From the NCBI RefSeq assembly GCF_020640915.1, contig NZ_JADWDC010000011.1, positions 51,216-108,720 of the forward strand: a DNA stretch of 57,505 nucleotides, given 5' to 3'. The DNA comes from Waterburya agarophytonicola KI4 (GTDB taxonomy: Bacteria > Cyanobacteriota > Cyanobacteriia > Cyanobacteriales > Xenococcaceae). The notes under the pieces were generated by a model. That model saw only the letters and a list, made by a program, of their open reading frames with translations. It had not been told where the DNA came from and did no database searches. Below, in pieces: positions 8,678 to 17,756 of the stretch. The translations under genes and the position numbers were made by a program. Numbering within the stretch: position 1 is the stretch's first letter; every line of letters begins with the position of its first letter.

Positions 8678-9955
8678 ATGATGAATAGTGTGGAAATGGG
8701 ATTGGCGTTGAGGGATGCTGCTTTACAAGGAGCTTATCCAATCACCGCGTTGGCGATCGCTTTGGCTTCAGTATTGTGGGTCGAAATAGTCAGGGATTTG
8801 TATCATACTCTATCCCATTTGTGGCAACCTTTATATCGCCTCCACGTTTGGCATCACAAAGTTTTTCGTCGCGATCTATCGGTGGTGAGCGATACTATTT
8901 ATCGTCAGGCTCATTGGTACAATGATGTGCCAGAATCCCTGGTAATGCTGGTGTTTAGTATTTTACCCTGGGGTATTGTGCATACTTGGGAGATCGCCCC
9001 TCAATGGACGGCTGGGGCGGGATCTTTATATACTCTCACTTTTTTATTCGGCGCGATCGCTCGCGGGATGGGTATGCCGATGGTAGACGAGTTGACAGAT
9101 CTGACTCATCGCCCAGGGGAGTTTACTAGTTTACCTTCCAAGTGGTTTGTCAATCGTCCCTATCATTGGCGACATCATTTTGATAACCAAGATGCTTATT
9201 TTTCTGGCACTCTAACATTAATCGATAAGTTACTCGGTACGGCACTATCTCTAAAAAACAAACGTATTGCAGTTACTGGGGCTTCGGGTACTCTAGGTAG
9301 GGCTTTATTGACTCAATTGCACTTAGCAGAGGCAAAAGTTACCGCCTTAACTTCTTCCCCAAAAGAGATTAGTTTGCATCTTTCAGGAGAGGAGTTACCC
9401 ATTACTACTATATCTTGGGAAATTGGCAAAGAAGCAGAATTAATCGCTCAACTAGATAAAATTGATATTTTGATTATCAATCACGGGATTAATGTTTACG
9501 GAGAAAGAGATGGAGATGCGATCGCCAAGTCTTATGAAATTAATACCTTTTCCACTCTACGATTGATAGAAGCGTTCTATAAAACCATTAAAAGCGATCG
9601 CGATAAAATTAGAAAAGAAATCTGGGTTAATACCTCCGAGGCGGAGGTAAATCCCGCTTTGAGTCCTTTATATGAGTTGAGTAAAAGAGCGACAGGGGAT
9701 ATTGTTACCATGAGTCGTTTAGATGCCCCCTGTGTTATACGCAAACTAATATTAGGACCATTTAAAAGTAAGCTCAATCCTGTCGGGGTAATGTCTGCTG
9801 ACTGGGTAGCCAAGCAAATTGTCAATCTAGCAAAAAGAGATGTTCGCAACATCATCGTTACGATCAATCCCTTAACCTATATTCTTTTCCCCATCAAAGA
9901 ATTCTGCGTTGCCAACTACTTCCGCCTTTTTAGCAACCCAACCAACAAACATTAA
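8678..9955 (+). CDS. Fatty acid hydroxylase-superfamily / short-chain dehydrogenase fusion protein
   Basis: Two-part protein of 425 residues. The first 190 residues are a membrane domain of the sterol desaturase/fatty acid hydroxylase superfamily, with di-iron type histidine clusters HTLSHLW, HVWHHKVF and HWRHHFD. The rest is an SDR with the nucleotide motif GASGTLGRALL near residue 201, NHGINVYG and the YELSKRA active-site Tyr/Lys. It is expressed divergently from the glycolipid synthase across 230 bases. The substrate is unknown; lipid or carotenoid modification is an inference. It overlaps trhO by 4 bases tail to tail. Confidence 0.82.
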   Translation: MMNSVEMGLALRDAALQGAYPITALAIALASVLWVEIVRDLYHTLSHLWQPLYRLHVWHHKVFRRDLSVVSDTIYRQAHWYNDVPESLVMLVFSILPWGIVHTWEIAPQWTAGAGSLYTLTFLFGAIARGMGMPMVDELTDLTHRPGEFTSLPSKWFVNRPYHWRHHFDNQDAYFSGTLTLIDKLLGTALSLKNKRIAVTGASGTLGRALLTQLHLAEAKVTALTSSPKEISLHLSGEELPITTISWEIGKEAELIAQLDKIDILIINHGINVYGERDGDAIAKSYEINTFSTLRLIEAFYKTIKSDRDKIRKEIWVNTSEAEVNPALSPLYELSKRATGDIVTMSRLDAPCVIRKLILGPFKSKLNPVGVMSADWVAKQIVNLAKRDVRNIIVTINPLTYILFPIKEFCVANYFRLFSNPTNKH

Positions 9956-10869
9956 AATCCCTTTCCTAATTTCCCAGCCTTTTTCAGATATTCCCGTTGT
10001 CGGCGACGATCTTCTAAACGGGCTTTTTTTTCTGGAGTTAGTTGATGGTAACAGTGGGGACAGGAAATATCTGATTCATAATGGGGAGATTGTTTATCTT
10101 CTTCTGATATGGGATGCCCGCAACCATAACAAAGCTGGTGACTTCCAGGTTCTAATCCTTCTTTGACTGCGACTCTTTCGTCAAAAACAAAACATTCTCC
10201 CTCCCACATACTCTCTTCAGGAGATACATTTTCAAGATATTTAAGAATACCCCCTTTGAGGTGATACACCTCTTTGAATCCTTGGGAAAGCATATAAGAA
10301 GAGGCTTTTTCGCAACGAATTCCTCCAGTACAAAACATCGCTACCTTGGGATGTTGAGTGGGATCGAGATTGCCCTCTATATATTCAGGAAATTCGCGAA
10401 AAGATTCCGTATTGGGGTTCTTTGCTCGTTGAAAGCTGCCTATTTCTACTTCATAGTCATTTCTCGTGTCTATTACCACTACCTCAGGATCACTAATAAT
10501 CTTATTCCAATCTTGAGGATCGACATAAGTACCTACTTGTTGGTTGGGGTTGACTTCTGGCAAACCAAGAGTAACTATTTCTGATTTAATTTTTACTTTT
10601 AATCTAGAAAAAGGTAGCTTTTGGAATGTAGATTCTTTGTGTTCTAGATCTGCCAAATTTTCCAGACTACGGAGATAAGCTAAAACATCGGCGATCGCTT
10701 TTTGGCTTCCTGAAATCGTGCCGTTAATGCCCTCTTGTGCCAAGATAATCGTACCTTTAACCCCTAATTTTCGACACAAAGCCAAAATCTCTGCTTTTTT
10801 AGTTTTTAAGCCAGTAATGGTCACAAATTTATAAAAAGTAGCAATAAGATAAGTCATGTCATTTAACAT
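9952..10869 (-). CDS. trhO: TrhO, oxygen-dependent tRNA U34 hydroxylase (rhodanese-fold)
   Basis: Hydroxylates uridine 34 of certain tRNAs on the way to 5-oxyacetyl-type modifications; formerly YceA/UPF0176. The N-terminal 100 residues form the family's acylphosphatase-like domain (EGINGTISGS). A rhodanese domain follows with the active-site Cys180 in CTGGIRCEK. A cysteine-rich tail (CYGCGH and CPHCY) looks like a zinc site, and the end is strongly basic. Start could be Met1 or the nearby Met5. It overlaps the convergent upstream gene by 4 bases. Confidence 0.93.
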   Translation of the reverse strand: MLNDMTYLIATFYKFVTITGLKTKKAEILALCRKLGVKGTIILAQEGINGTISGSQKAIADVLAYLRSLENLADLEHKESTFQKLPFSRLKVKIKSEIVTLGLPEVNPNQQVGTYVDPQDWNKIISDPEVVVIDTRNDYEVEIGSFQRAKNPNTESFREFPEYIEGNLDPTQHPKVAMFCTGGIRCEKASSYMLSQGFKEVYHLKGGILKYLENVSPEESMWEGECFVFDERVAVKEGLEPGSHQLCYGCGHPISEEDKQSPHYESDISCPHCYHQLTPEKKARLEDRRRQREYLKKAGKLGKGF

Positions 10870-10891
10870 TGGTCATTTAATCTGCAACACC

Positions 10892-11671
10892 CTAAGCAGG
10901 AGGAAATTTTTGGTCTCGAACTTCGGTAGTAAACTCTTCTACCGCACTAGTAATTACTTGCCGTAGATTGACATAAGATTTAGCAAAGGGCGGTTGTTTT
11001 GCCGATAAACCCAAAAAGTCGGCAGTTACTAACACTTGTCCATCACATTTATTTCCCGCACCAATGCCAATAGTAGGAATTGCCAGCTTATCAGTAATGG
11101 TGGCTGCCAGATCCTGGGGAATATGTTCCAAGATAATCGAAAATGCTCCCGCTTGTTCTAGGGCGACGGCGTGATCGACAATCAAATTAGCTTCCTTTTC
11201 AGTTTTTCCCTGTTGTCTGTAACCCAATACCCGAAATGATTGGGGAGTCAAGCCCACATGACCCATAACAGGAATACCAATAGCAGTCAACTCTCTAACT
11301 ATCTCCAACATTTTAGGATGTCCGCCTTCTATTTTAATCCCAGATGCACCTGTTTCTTTGAGGACTCTTCCTGCTGCTTCGATGGCGCGATCGAGATTAA
11401 CTTGATAGCTCATAAAGGGAAGATCGCAGACGACTAACGCACGGTTAACCCCCCGACAGACTGCTTTGGCATGATGAATCATTTCATCGAGGGTGACGGG
11501 CAAAGTACTATCGTATCCCAAGCCAACCATTGCCAAAGAATCACCTACCAAAATTAGATCAACTCCTGCTAGATCTAATATCTCTGCCAAACTATAGTCC
11601 CAAGCTGTCAGGGAAATAATCGATCGCCCTGTTTGTTTCCATTTAATTAATTGCTGTATAGTTACTGCCAT
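10892..11671 (-). CDS. panB: PanB, ketopantoate hydroxymethyltransferase
   Basis: Makes ketopantoate from 2-oxoisovalerate and methylenetetrahydrofolate, the first committed step of pantothenate and CoA synthesis. The 259-residue length is normal. Recognisable motifs are [48 protein letters not shown] and [17 protein letters not shown]. It lies 22 bases before the start of trhO on the same strand, so the two may be cotranscribed, with panB first. Confidence 0.96.
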   Translation of the reverse strand: MAVTIQQLIKWKQTGRSIISLTAWDYSLAEILDLAGVDLILVGDSLAMVGLGYDSTLPVTLDEMIHHAKAVCRGVNRALVVCDLPFMSYQVNLDRAIEAAGRVLKETGASGIKIEGGHPKMLEIVRELTAIGIPVMGHVGLTPQSFRVLGYRQQGKTEKEANLIVDHAVALEQAGAFSIILEHIPQDLAATITDKLAIPTIGIGAGNKCDGQVLVTADFLGLSAKQPPFAKSYVNLRQVITSAVEEFTTEVRDQKFPPA

Positions 11672-11753
11672 TGCGATCTAAGCTGGATCTAATAAATTTG
11701 CTCTGCTATTTTCCCATTGTAGAAGTTAATTTAATTGAAATATTAATCAGCAT

Positions 11754-12818
11754 ATGGCAAAACTAACCTTACAAAATCTCCAAAAAAAATATCGTCCTGA
11801 TGTTATTCCTGTTAAAGATATCTCTTTAGAAATTAATGACGGCGAGTTTTTGACTCTACTAGGTCCTTCAGGATGTGGAAAATCGACATTATTGCGGTTG
11901 ATTGCAGGTTTAGAAGCTCCCACTAAAGGACAGGTGATTATTGGAGAAAAAAACGTCAATCGCACCCCTCCAGGCGATCGCAATATGGCTATGGTATTTC
12001 AAAGTTATGCCCTCTATCCCCACATGACCGCAGCAGAAAATATAGCTACTGCTTTAAAATTGCGTAAAATGCCCGTAGATGAAATTAAACGGCGAGTCAA
12101 CGAAGCTGCTCAAAAGTTAGAATTAACTAGTTTACTCAATCGCAAACCAGGGCAAATGTCTGGAGGACAAAGACAAAGAGTAGCCTTAGCCAGAGCTTTA
12201 GTCCGCGATCCTGAAGTTTTTTTATTGGACGAGCCTTTAAGTAATTTGGATGCTCTATTACGGGAACAAGTTAGAGCGCAAATGAAACAGTTATTCAAGG
12301 AGCAAAACAAGCCTGTAGTTTATGTTACCCACGACCAAACCGAAGCCATGACTCTTTCTACTAAAGTGGCAGTGCTAAATCAGGGTACGATCCAACAATT
12401 AGATCCCCCCAGTCGCATTTATTCCCATCCTGCTAACGAGTTTGTCGCTAGTTTTGTTGGTAGTCCCCAAATGAATCTACTCAACCTCTCTTGTCAAGAA
12501 AACAGAGCAATCTTAGGAGAATATCAACTAGCTTTACCTAGATTTGCCAACAATCCAACTCGGATCGTCTTGGGAATTCGCCCAGAAGATGTAACCATTG
12601 CCTCTAATGAAGCAGAAACAACTATCATGGGTCGAGTTTATTTAGTCGAACAATTGGGTAAAGAAAATTTAGTCAGTATCAAAATTAATAACTCCGAAAA
12701 AACGATTAGAGCATTGTTATCCAGGGAGGAAGATTGGCAAGATAAAACTATTTCCCTCGCTCTCAACCCTAGTAAAATTCATTGGTTCGACCTGGAAACA
12801 GGCGATCGCCTTGGCTGA
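11754..12818 (+). CDS. Sugar-type ABC transporter ATPase (MalK/UgpC family)
   Basis: A 354-residue ATPase that energises sugar or glycerol-phosphate importers. Walker A GPSGCGKST at 37-45, signature MSGGQRQRVALARAL near 135, Walker B FLLDEPLSNLD near 160 and the switch His in VTHDQTEAM are intact. A C-terminal TOBE/MOP region covers about 240-350. No permease or binding-protein gene is nearby, so this is a shared or orphan ATPase. Cyanobacterial relatives include the glucosylglycerol transporter ATPase GgtA, but the substrate cannot be read from the sequence. Confidence 0.92.
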   Translation: MAKLTLQNLQKKYRPDVIPVKDISLEINDGEFLTLLGPSGCGKSTLLRLIAGLEAPTKGQVIIGEKNVNRTPPGDRNMAMVFQSYALYPHMTAAENIATALKLRKMPVDEIKRRVNEAAQKLELTSLLNRKPGQMSGGQRQRVALARALVRDPEVFLLDEPLSNLDALLREQVRAQMKQLFKEQNKPVVYVTHDQTEAMTLSTKVAVLNQGTIQQLDPPSRIYSHPANEFVASFVGSPQMNLLNLSCQENRAILGEYQLALPRFANNPTRIVLGIRPEDVTIASNEAETTIMGRVYLVEQLGKENLVSIKINNSEKTIRALLSREEDWQDKTISLALNPSKIHWFDLETGDRLG

Positions 12819-12863
12819 AAAGTATCCTTTATTGATTATCAACAACTAATAAGAATTTTTTAC

Positions 12864-14036
12864 ATGAATTATGCTGATTTTTGGTATGTGTTGGCGTTTT
12901 TTGTTTTGCTATCTCAAATAGTAGCTACTGCAATTTTGTTATCTCGCTTACTCAAAGGAGCAAAAAGACGATCTCCTTTGTTACCCCAAGTAGCAGATCC
13001 CGATCTCATGGGAAAAGTAAGTGTTGTTGTACCCACTCTCAATGAAGCTGAAAGAATTAGTCCTTGTTTGGCAGGTTTGAGTCGTCAAAGTTACGAACTA
13101 CGAGAAGTTATTGTCGTAGATAGCAATTCTCAAGATGGTACCCCTGATTTAGTGGTGACAGCGCAACAAAATGATCCTCGATTTCGTGTTATGACAGACG
13201 ATACTCTCCCCCCTGGATGGGTTGGTCGTCCTTGGGCTTTACATACGGGATATTTAAACATATCAAAGCATAGCGAGTGGTTTTTGGGTTTGGATGCGGA
13301 TACCGAACCACAACCAGGCTTAATTGCTAGTATCGTTAGGGTAGCAGAAGCGGAAGGCTACGATATGGTTTCTTTAGCACCCCAGTTTATTTTGCAATAT
13401 CCAGGGGAATGGTGTTTGCAGCCCGCACTCTTGATGACGCTGCTATTTCGTTTTGAGTCGGCAGGAGTTGATGCGAGTAGTTCCAGTCGAGTAATGGCAA
13501 ACGGACAGTGTTTTTTGTGCCGTCGTTCGGTATTGGCAAAGCTTGATGGCTATACCACTGCTGCGGGTTCGTTTTGCGATGATGTTACCTTAGCTCGCAA
13601 CATTGCAACGGCTGGTTATAAAGTAGGCTTTTTCGATGGCTCGAAGACGATTAAAGTCAGAATGTATCAGGGAGCAAAAGAAACTTGGCATGAATGGGGG
13701 CGATCCCTCGACCTTAAAGATGCTGCGAACTCCTCTCAAGTATGGGGCGATCTATTATTTCTTTTGTGCGTCCAGGCTTTACCTCTACCAATGCTGTTGT
13801 TGAGTGCTTGGTTATTATATTTTGGCAACACCTACCCCACAATAGTAACCATATTTAGTTTAAATGCTTTTTTGTCTTTATTACGTTACGGAATGTTAAT
13901 AGCGATCGCTCCTTCCTATTCTGGATCTTCCTTTTTCTTTTGGCTATCTCCTTTTGCCGATATCCCAGCAGTCTTACGCATCTTTTTATCCTCCCTCAAC
14001 AAGCCAACAAAATGGCGAGGAAGGAGTTATTTGTGA
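12864..14036 (+). CDS. cruG: GT2 glycosyltransferase, probable carotenoid 2'-O-glycosyltransferase CruG
   Basis: A 390-residue membrane GT2 enzyme. One N-terminal hydrophobic segment (about 7-27), a GT-A domain with VVVPTLNEAERI, VDSNSQDGT, the metal site LGLDADTEPQ and an acceptor-region GSFCDDVTLARN, then two or three C-terminal membrane segments. The motif PPGWVGRPWAL and the overall layout match my memory of CruG, which glycosylates the myxol-type carotenoid backbone. CruF, often its neighbour, is not next to it here. The alternative is another polyprenyl- or lipid-linked GT2. Confidence 0.7.
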   Translation: MNYADFWYVLAFFVLLSQIVATAILLSRLLKGAKRRSPLLPQVADPDLMGKVSVVVPTLNEAERISPCLAGLSRQSYELREVIVVDSNSQDGTPDLVVTAQQNDPRFRVMTDDTLPPGWVGRPWALHTGYLNISKHSEWFLGLDADTEPQPGLIASIVRVAEAEGYDMVSLAPQFILQYPGEWCLQPALLMTLLFRFESAGVDASSSSRVMANGQCFLCRRSVLAKLDGYTTAAGSFCDDVTLARNIATAGYKVGFFDGSKTIKVRMYQGAKETWHEWGRSLDLKDAANSSQVWGDLLFLLCVQALPLPMLLLSAWLLYFGNTYPTIVTIFSLNAFLSLLRYGMLIAIAPSYSGSSFFFWLSPFADIPAVLRIFLSSLNKPTKWRGRSYL

Positions 14037-14055
14037 AATAGTAAATCAAGACTGA

Positions 14056-14277
14056 CTATTGAGCAACAGATTTAATCTGGAAGGTTCTGGCTTTGGGTAA
14101 GGATTTGCCTTGGGATAGAGATGATTTAATCAAATAAGCCAGGACTTGTTGCGCTTTGTCGAGAGCTTGTTCGTAAGACTCTCCATGAGTATTTTGATTA
14201 TTCCATTCTGGAAGGCTGGCAACAAAACAATTATCTTTTTGCGACCATTGAATCACGATTGAGTAATTATCATTCAT
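14056..14277 (-). CDS. HicB-family protein (solitary)
   Basis: A 73-residue protein with the HicB-type partial RNase H fold: YSIVIQWSQKDNCFVASLPE followed by HGESYEQALDKAQQ. HicB is the antitoxin of HicAB modules. The start is placed at the internal Met (base 14277) because the frame upstream has no HicB likeness. No HicA (about 60-80 residues with a conserved His) is present on either side. It may be a stand-alone HicB, common in cyanobacteria, so a toxin-antitoxin role is not supported. Confidence 0.75.
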   Translation of the reverse strand: MNDNYSIVIQWSQKDNCFVASLPEWNNQNTHGESYEQALDKAQQVLAYLIKSSLSQGKSLPKARTFQIKSVAQ

Positions 14278-14402
14278 TATTATTAACTTCCCCAAACTAC
14301 AAAAAAGTAACGGACGTTTAACTATCATCTCTGTTATAACCTCTGTTGTTGCATTGGGCATTAGTCAATTACTATTGGTCAAAACATTAATTAAAAAAAC
14401 TG

Positions 14403-15272
14403 ATGAAAAAATTACTAGTAACGGGAGCAAGCGGTTTTTTGGGTTGGAATTTGTGTCAAACTGCTTCCCAACAGTGGGAAGTATCTGGAACTTATTTTAG
14501 TCAAAAAGTTAACCTGCCTAAAGTAAATTTATTTAAGAGCGATCTTAGGAAGTATCAAGAGATAGCAGAAGTGTTTAAGACAATTAAACCCGATGCTGTA
14601 ATTCACACTGCTGCTGCTGCCAAGCCTAATTTTTGTCAAACTTATCCCGAAGAATCCTATGCAATTAATGTTACTGCGTCGATTAATATTGCTCGTTTAT
14701 GTAATGAATATAAGATCCCCTGTGCTTTTACTTCTACTGACTTAGTTTTTGATGGAAAAAATCCTTTTTATAAAGAAAGCGACCCCGTTTCTCCTATTTG
14801 TTATTACGGAGAACAAAAAGTAACTGCTGAAACAAAGATGAGCGAAATCACTGAGGATCTTGCCTTATGTAGAATGCCCTTAATGTTTGGACGGGCTTCT
14901 CCTGTTTCTCCTAGCTTTATTCAAGGAATGATTAGTAATTTAAAAGAGGGAAAAGCAATCAATTTATTTACCGATGAATTTCGTACTCCCGCTAGTGCGA
15001 CTACTGCATCGGCTGGTTTATTGTTGGCAATCGAACAAGAAATAAAAGGAATATTACACTTGGGAGGAAAAGAAAGAATATCCCGTTATCAGTTTGGCTT
15101 ATTGTTAGCAGATATCTTGAGCTTACCTAAAGAGCTAATTAAACCAGGCAAACAAGCAGATGTAAAAATGGTAGCAAAGCGATCGCCCGATACTTCTTTA
15201 GATAATAGCAAAGCTTTTGCCCTTGGCTATCAACCCTTGTCTTTAAAGCAAGAGTTAAAAGCAATACAATAG
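14403..15272 (+). CDS. SDR-family sugar nucleotide reductase (RfbD-like)
   Basis: A 289-residue extended short-chain dehydrogenase resembling dTDP-4-dehydrorhamnose reductase. Cofactor motif TGASGFLGWNL at residues 6-16, PDAVIHTAA, the active-site region FTSTDLVFDG and YYGEQK (Tyr-x3-Lys). RfbD proper uses the NTD(Y/H)VFDG form, and here STDLVFDG is close. No other rhamnose genes are in the window, so the nucleotide sugar substrate is open. Start ATG follows an AT-rich leader. Confidence 0.8.
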   Translation: MKKLLVTGASGFLGWNLCQTASQQWEVSGTYFSQKVNLPKVNLFKSDLRKYQEIAEVFKTIKPDAVIHTAAAAKPNFCQTYPEESYAINVTASINIARLCNEYKIPCAFTSTDLVFDGKNPFYKESDPVSPICYYGEQKVTAETKMSEITEDLALCRMPLMFGRASPVSPSFIQGMISNLKEGKAINLFTDEFRTPASATTASAGLLLAIEQEIKGILHLGGKERISRYQFGLLLADILSLPKELIKPGKQADVKMVAKRSPDTSLDNSKAFALGYQPLSLKQELKAIQ

Positions 15273-15309
15273 TTTGTTGATGGGCTTACTATCACAAAAA
15301 CAGCTAGAT

Positions 15310-15558
15310 TTATTTTTCCGATTTATAAAGAGACTCTTGAAATTCTCGACCCAGCAAACTTCCGAATTGCGACCAACCCATATTGGGAGATTTGACTAAA
15401 CTAGACTTGATTCGCGCCAGTTTTTTCCTCAATCCCATTAATTCTTTAGAATTAGGAGGTAAGATTTCGCTGTAAGCTAAAGCTAATTCTTCATTAGTTG
15501 CCGTATTAAAATTAACGGATTCTCCAACTGTAATCAGATTGCGAACGATAGGCAACAT
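15310..15558 (-). CDS. Small conserved-looking hypothetical protein, 82 residues
   Basis: I do not recognise this family. The 82-residue product is mixed charged and basic toward the middle (GLRKKLARIKSS) with no membrane segment or signal peptide. It sits between the RfbD-like gene and a truncated polysaccharide deacetylase. Codon content resembles the neighbours and the ATG start is reasonable, so a real gene is more likely than not. Confidence 0.5.
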   Translation of the reverse strand: MLPIVRNLITVGESVNFNTATNEELALAYSEILPPNSKELMGLRKKLARIKSSLVKSPNMGWSQFGSLLGREFQESLYKSEK

Positions 15559-15602
15559 ATTATTTTTTCCGATTAATTATTTATTCCAATAAAACTAATA
15601 TC

Positions 15603-15989
15603 TTGTCAAAATATAGTAATTTTGTACGATGCGTAAGTCCTAAATTATTAGAACTAACAGACAACCAAATTATTCGCTGGTATCGTCCTGGGAGAGGTTT
15701 TTATAACCAAACAATGCTCAAAGCGATCGCCAATTTAACCGCTGAAGATGATTACGATCTCCAACTAGTACTCGCTTCGATGATTCCTTTTGATACTTTT
15801 GACTCGATTTCCCATCCTTGGTTAACTGCTATGTATGCCAAACAAATGATTTTCCCTGGGGCTATTTTAGTCTTTCACGCCAATTCAATTCGGGTGGCAA
15901 ATAATACGGCAGTCGCACTTAAAACAATTTTAGAAGATTTGAGACAAAAAAATTACCGTGTCGTTACCTTGAGCGAGCTTTTTGATTAG
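15603..15989 (+). pseudogene. Polysaccharide deacetylase (NodB-type) fragment lacking the catalytic N-terminus
   Basis: The 128-residue frame shows the C-terminal half of a NodB-type deacetylase: WYRPGRGFYNQTML matches the RPPxG(x)YN motif, and ILVFHANSIRV with VALKTILEDLRQKNYRVVTL matches the terminal strand-helix. The N-terminal portion with the metal-binding Asp-Asp (TFDDGP) and His-x3-His motifs is missing, and the gap upstream holds an opposite-strand gene instead. Only a TTG start is available. I read it as a truncated gene; a short functional variant is unlikely without the metal site. Confidence 0.7.
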
Positions 15990-15995
15990 TTATGC

Positions 15996-16039
15996 GTCAT
16001 TCGTGACAAAGTACTTTGGAATACCTTGTCACAAATGAC
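15996..16039. terminator. 14-bp inverted repeat after the deacetylase fragment
   Basis: GTCATTCGTGACAA (15996-16009) pairs with TTGTCACAAATGAC (16026-16039) with one mismatch, around a 16-base loop that itself contains AAGTACTT. There is no T tract. It could be a bidirectional terminator, a protein-binding palindrome or the remains of a miniature element. Confidence 0.4.
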
Positions 16040-16127
16040 TATTAGTCATGAAGTACTTCTCTGGCTAGATGCGATCGCTAAAAAAATATGCAAGATTATG
16101 CACAAGTATATAATTTTGTATTATTTA

Positions 16128-17015
16128 ATGAATATCAGAATCCGAGCGACTTTTAAGCTTCTACAAGAAGCATTTAAAGAATGGCAAGAAGATAAAGTTT
16201 CCTTATTGGCAGCAGCACTAGCATACTATACAGTCTTTTCAATTACACCTTTGTTAGTGATTGTGATCGCAATTGCAGGGGCGGTTTTTGGTCAAGATGC
16301 AGCCCAAGGAGAAATTGTCGCTCAAATCAATAATTTAGTTGGCGATCAAGGAGCAAAAGCAATTGAAACAGCTTTAGCCAATGCAGATCGACCACAATTA
16401 AGCGGTGTTGCTTCGATAATCAGTGTAGTCATTCTACTCATTGGTGCTTCTGGAGTATTTGCTCAACTTCAAGAAGCATTAAATACAGTCTGGGATGTGA
16501 AAGTAAAACCTGGTGCGGGTATCGGAGAATTTATTCGCAAACGATTGCTATCTTTCGGCATGGTATTAGTAATTGGTTTTTTATTACTAGTGTCTTTAGT
16601 CCTCAGTGCAATGTTATCGGGAATTGGAAAGCTAGAAATCAATCTGCTTCCAGGATTAACTCCTATTTGGCAATTACTTAACTTTGCTATTTCCTTCGGC
16701 TTTATCTCTTTACTGTTTGCCTTGATTTATTATTATCTTCCCGATGTCAAAATTCGTTGGAAAGATGTTTGGGTAGGAGCAATTATCACTGCCATACTGT
16801 TTACAACAGGTAAATTCTTCATCGGTTTATATCTAGGTAGAGGTAGCTTTGGTTCTGCTTATGGTGCTGCTGGATCTCTAATTGTCTTTTTAGCTTGGGT
16901 GTTTTATTCGGCTCAAATTCTCCTATTTGGAGCAGAATTTACTCAAGTATACGCTCGTAAATACGGCCAAAAGATTCGTCCAGATAGTCATGCCGAAGCG
17001 AGCAAATCCTTTTAA
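16128..17015 (+). CDS. YihY/BrkB-family membrane protein
   Basis: An inner membrane protein of the YihY (BrkB) family with about six membrane segments. Family motifs are DKVSLLAAALAYYTVFSITP near the N terminus, GASGVFAQLQEALNTVWDV, and GRGSFGSAYGAAGSLIVFLAW with FGAEFTQVYA at the C-terminal end. The ATG at 16128 (MNIRIRATF) is chosen, since the frame upstream to 16026 is non-conserved and overlaps an inverted repeat. Function is not settled in the family; it is not an RNase despite older BN annotation. Dps follows downstream. Confidence 0.9.
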   Translation: MNIRIRATFKLLQEAFKEWQEDKVSLLAAALAYYTVFSITPLLVIVIAIAGAVFGQDAAQGEIVAQINNLVGDQGAKAIETALANADRPQLSGVASIISVVILLIGASGVFAQLQEALNTVWDVKVKPGAGIGEFIRKRLLSFGMVLVIGFLLLVSLVLSAMLSGIGKLEINLLPGLTPIWQLLNFAISFGFISLLFALIYYYLPDVKIRWKDVWVGAIITAILFTTGKFFIGLYLGRGSFGSAYGAAGSLIVFLAWVFYSAQILLFGAEFTQVYARKYGQKIRPDSHAEASKSF

Positions 17016-17150
17016 AACCTCAATCTCTTATCTAACTTAATAGGTATATCTCAGGTAAGAGTTACAAATAAAATATTCTTTCTTCTTACAGATGCGCGAT
17101 CGCCAATTTAATTGGTCTAATGAAGATGAAGTTATTTGAAGTAAAATTTT

Positions 17151-17690
17151 ATGCCTAACTTAAATATTGGATTGACCGAAGAACAGCGTCACGGGGTAAT
17201 TGAACTATTAAACAGAGACTTAGCAGATCAATATTTACTAATTATTAAAACCAAAAAATATCACTGGGATGTTATTGGGCCTCAGTTCCGCACTCTACAC
17301 ACACTTTGGGAAGAACATTACAACGCTATCACTTTAAATATTGATGCCACAGCAGAAAGAGTCCGCCAATTAGGTGGCTATCCCCTCGGCACAGCAGCAG
17401 GATTTATAGAATATGGTTCTCTCAAAGAACATCCCAACGATCTTCCCTCCGCCAACGAAATGGTGGCTCGTTTGGTACAGGATCACGAACAAGTTATTCG
17501 CAACTTGAGAGAAGACATTGATAAGTGTGGCGAACAGTTCCACGACGAAGGTACTGCTGACTTCTTAACAGGGCTAATGGAACAGCATGAAGAAATGGCC
17601 TGGATGTTACGTTCTTTCCTTGAAGGAGAAGGTTTGGATAGTAGTGGTAATCTAACTGGAACAGAAACCAAACCCGCAGTAAATGTCTAA
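17151..17690 (+). CDS. dps: Dps-family ferritin-like protection protein
   Basis: A 179-residue four-helix-bundle protein of the Dps family, which oxidises and stores iron using peroxide and protects DNA. The ferroxidase-site signatures are visible: KYHWDVIGPQFRTLHTLWEE and HYNAITLNIDATAERVRQLG, matching His/Asp/Glu positions at the dimer interface. The following helices (DHEQVIRNLREDID and DFLTGLMEQHEEMAWMLRSF) are typical. A short polar tail follows. It precedes a ChaB-domain stress protein by 66 bases on the same strand. Confidence 0.94.
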   Translation: MPNLNIGLTEEQRHGVIELLNRDLADQYLLIIKTKKYHWDVIGPQFRTLHTLWEEHYNAITLNIDATAERVRQLGGYPLGTAAGFIEYGSLKEHPNDLPSANEMVARLVQDHEQVIRNLREDIDKCGEQFHDEGTADFLTGLMEQHEEMAWMLRSFLEGEGLDSSGNLTGTETKPAVNV

Positions 17691-17756
17691 TCAGAAAAAA
17701 TAAACACTCCCCAAAAATACTATAAACAAAATTTAGTTAAAGAAAAGTTTAATCAA

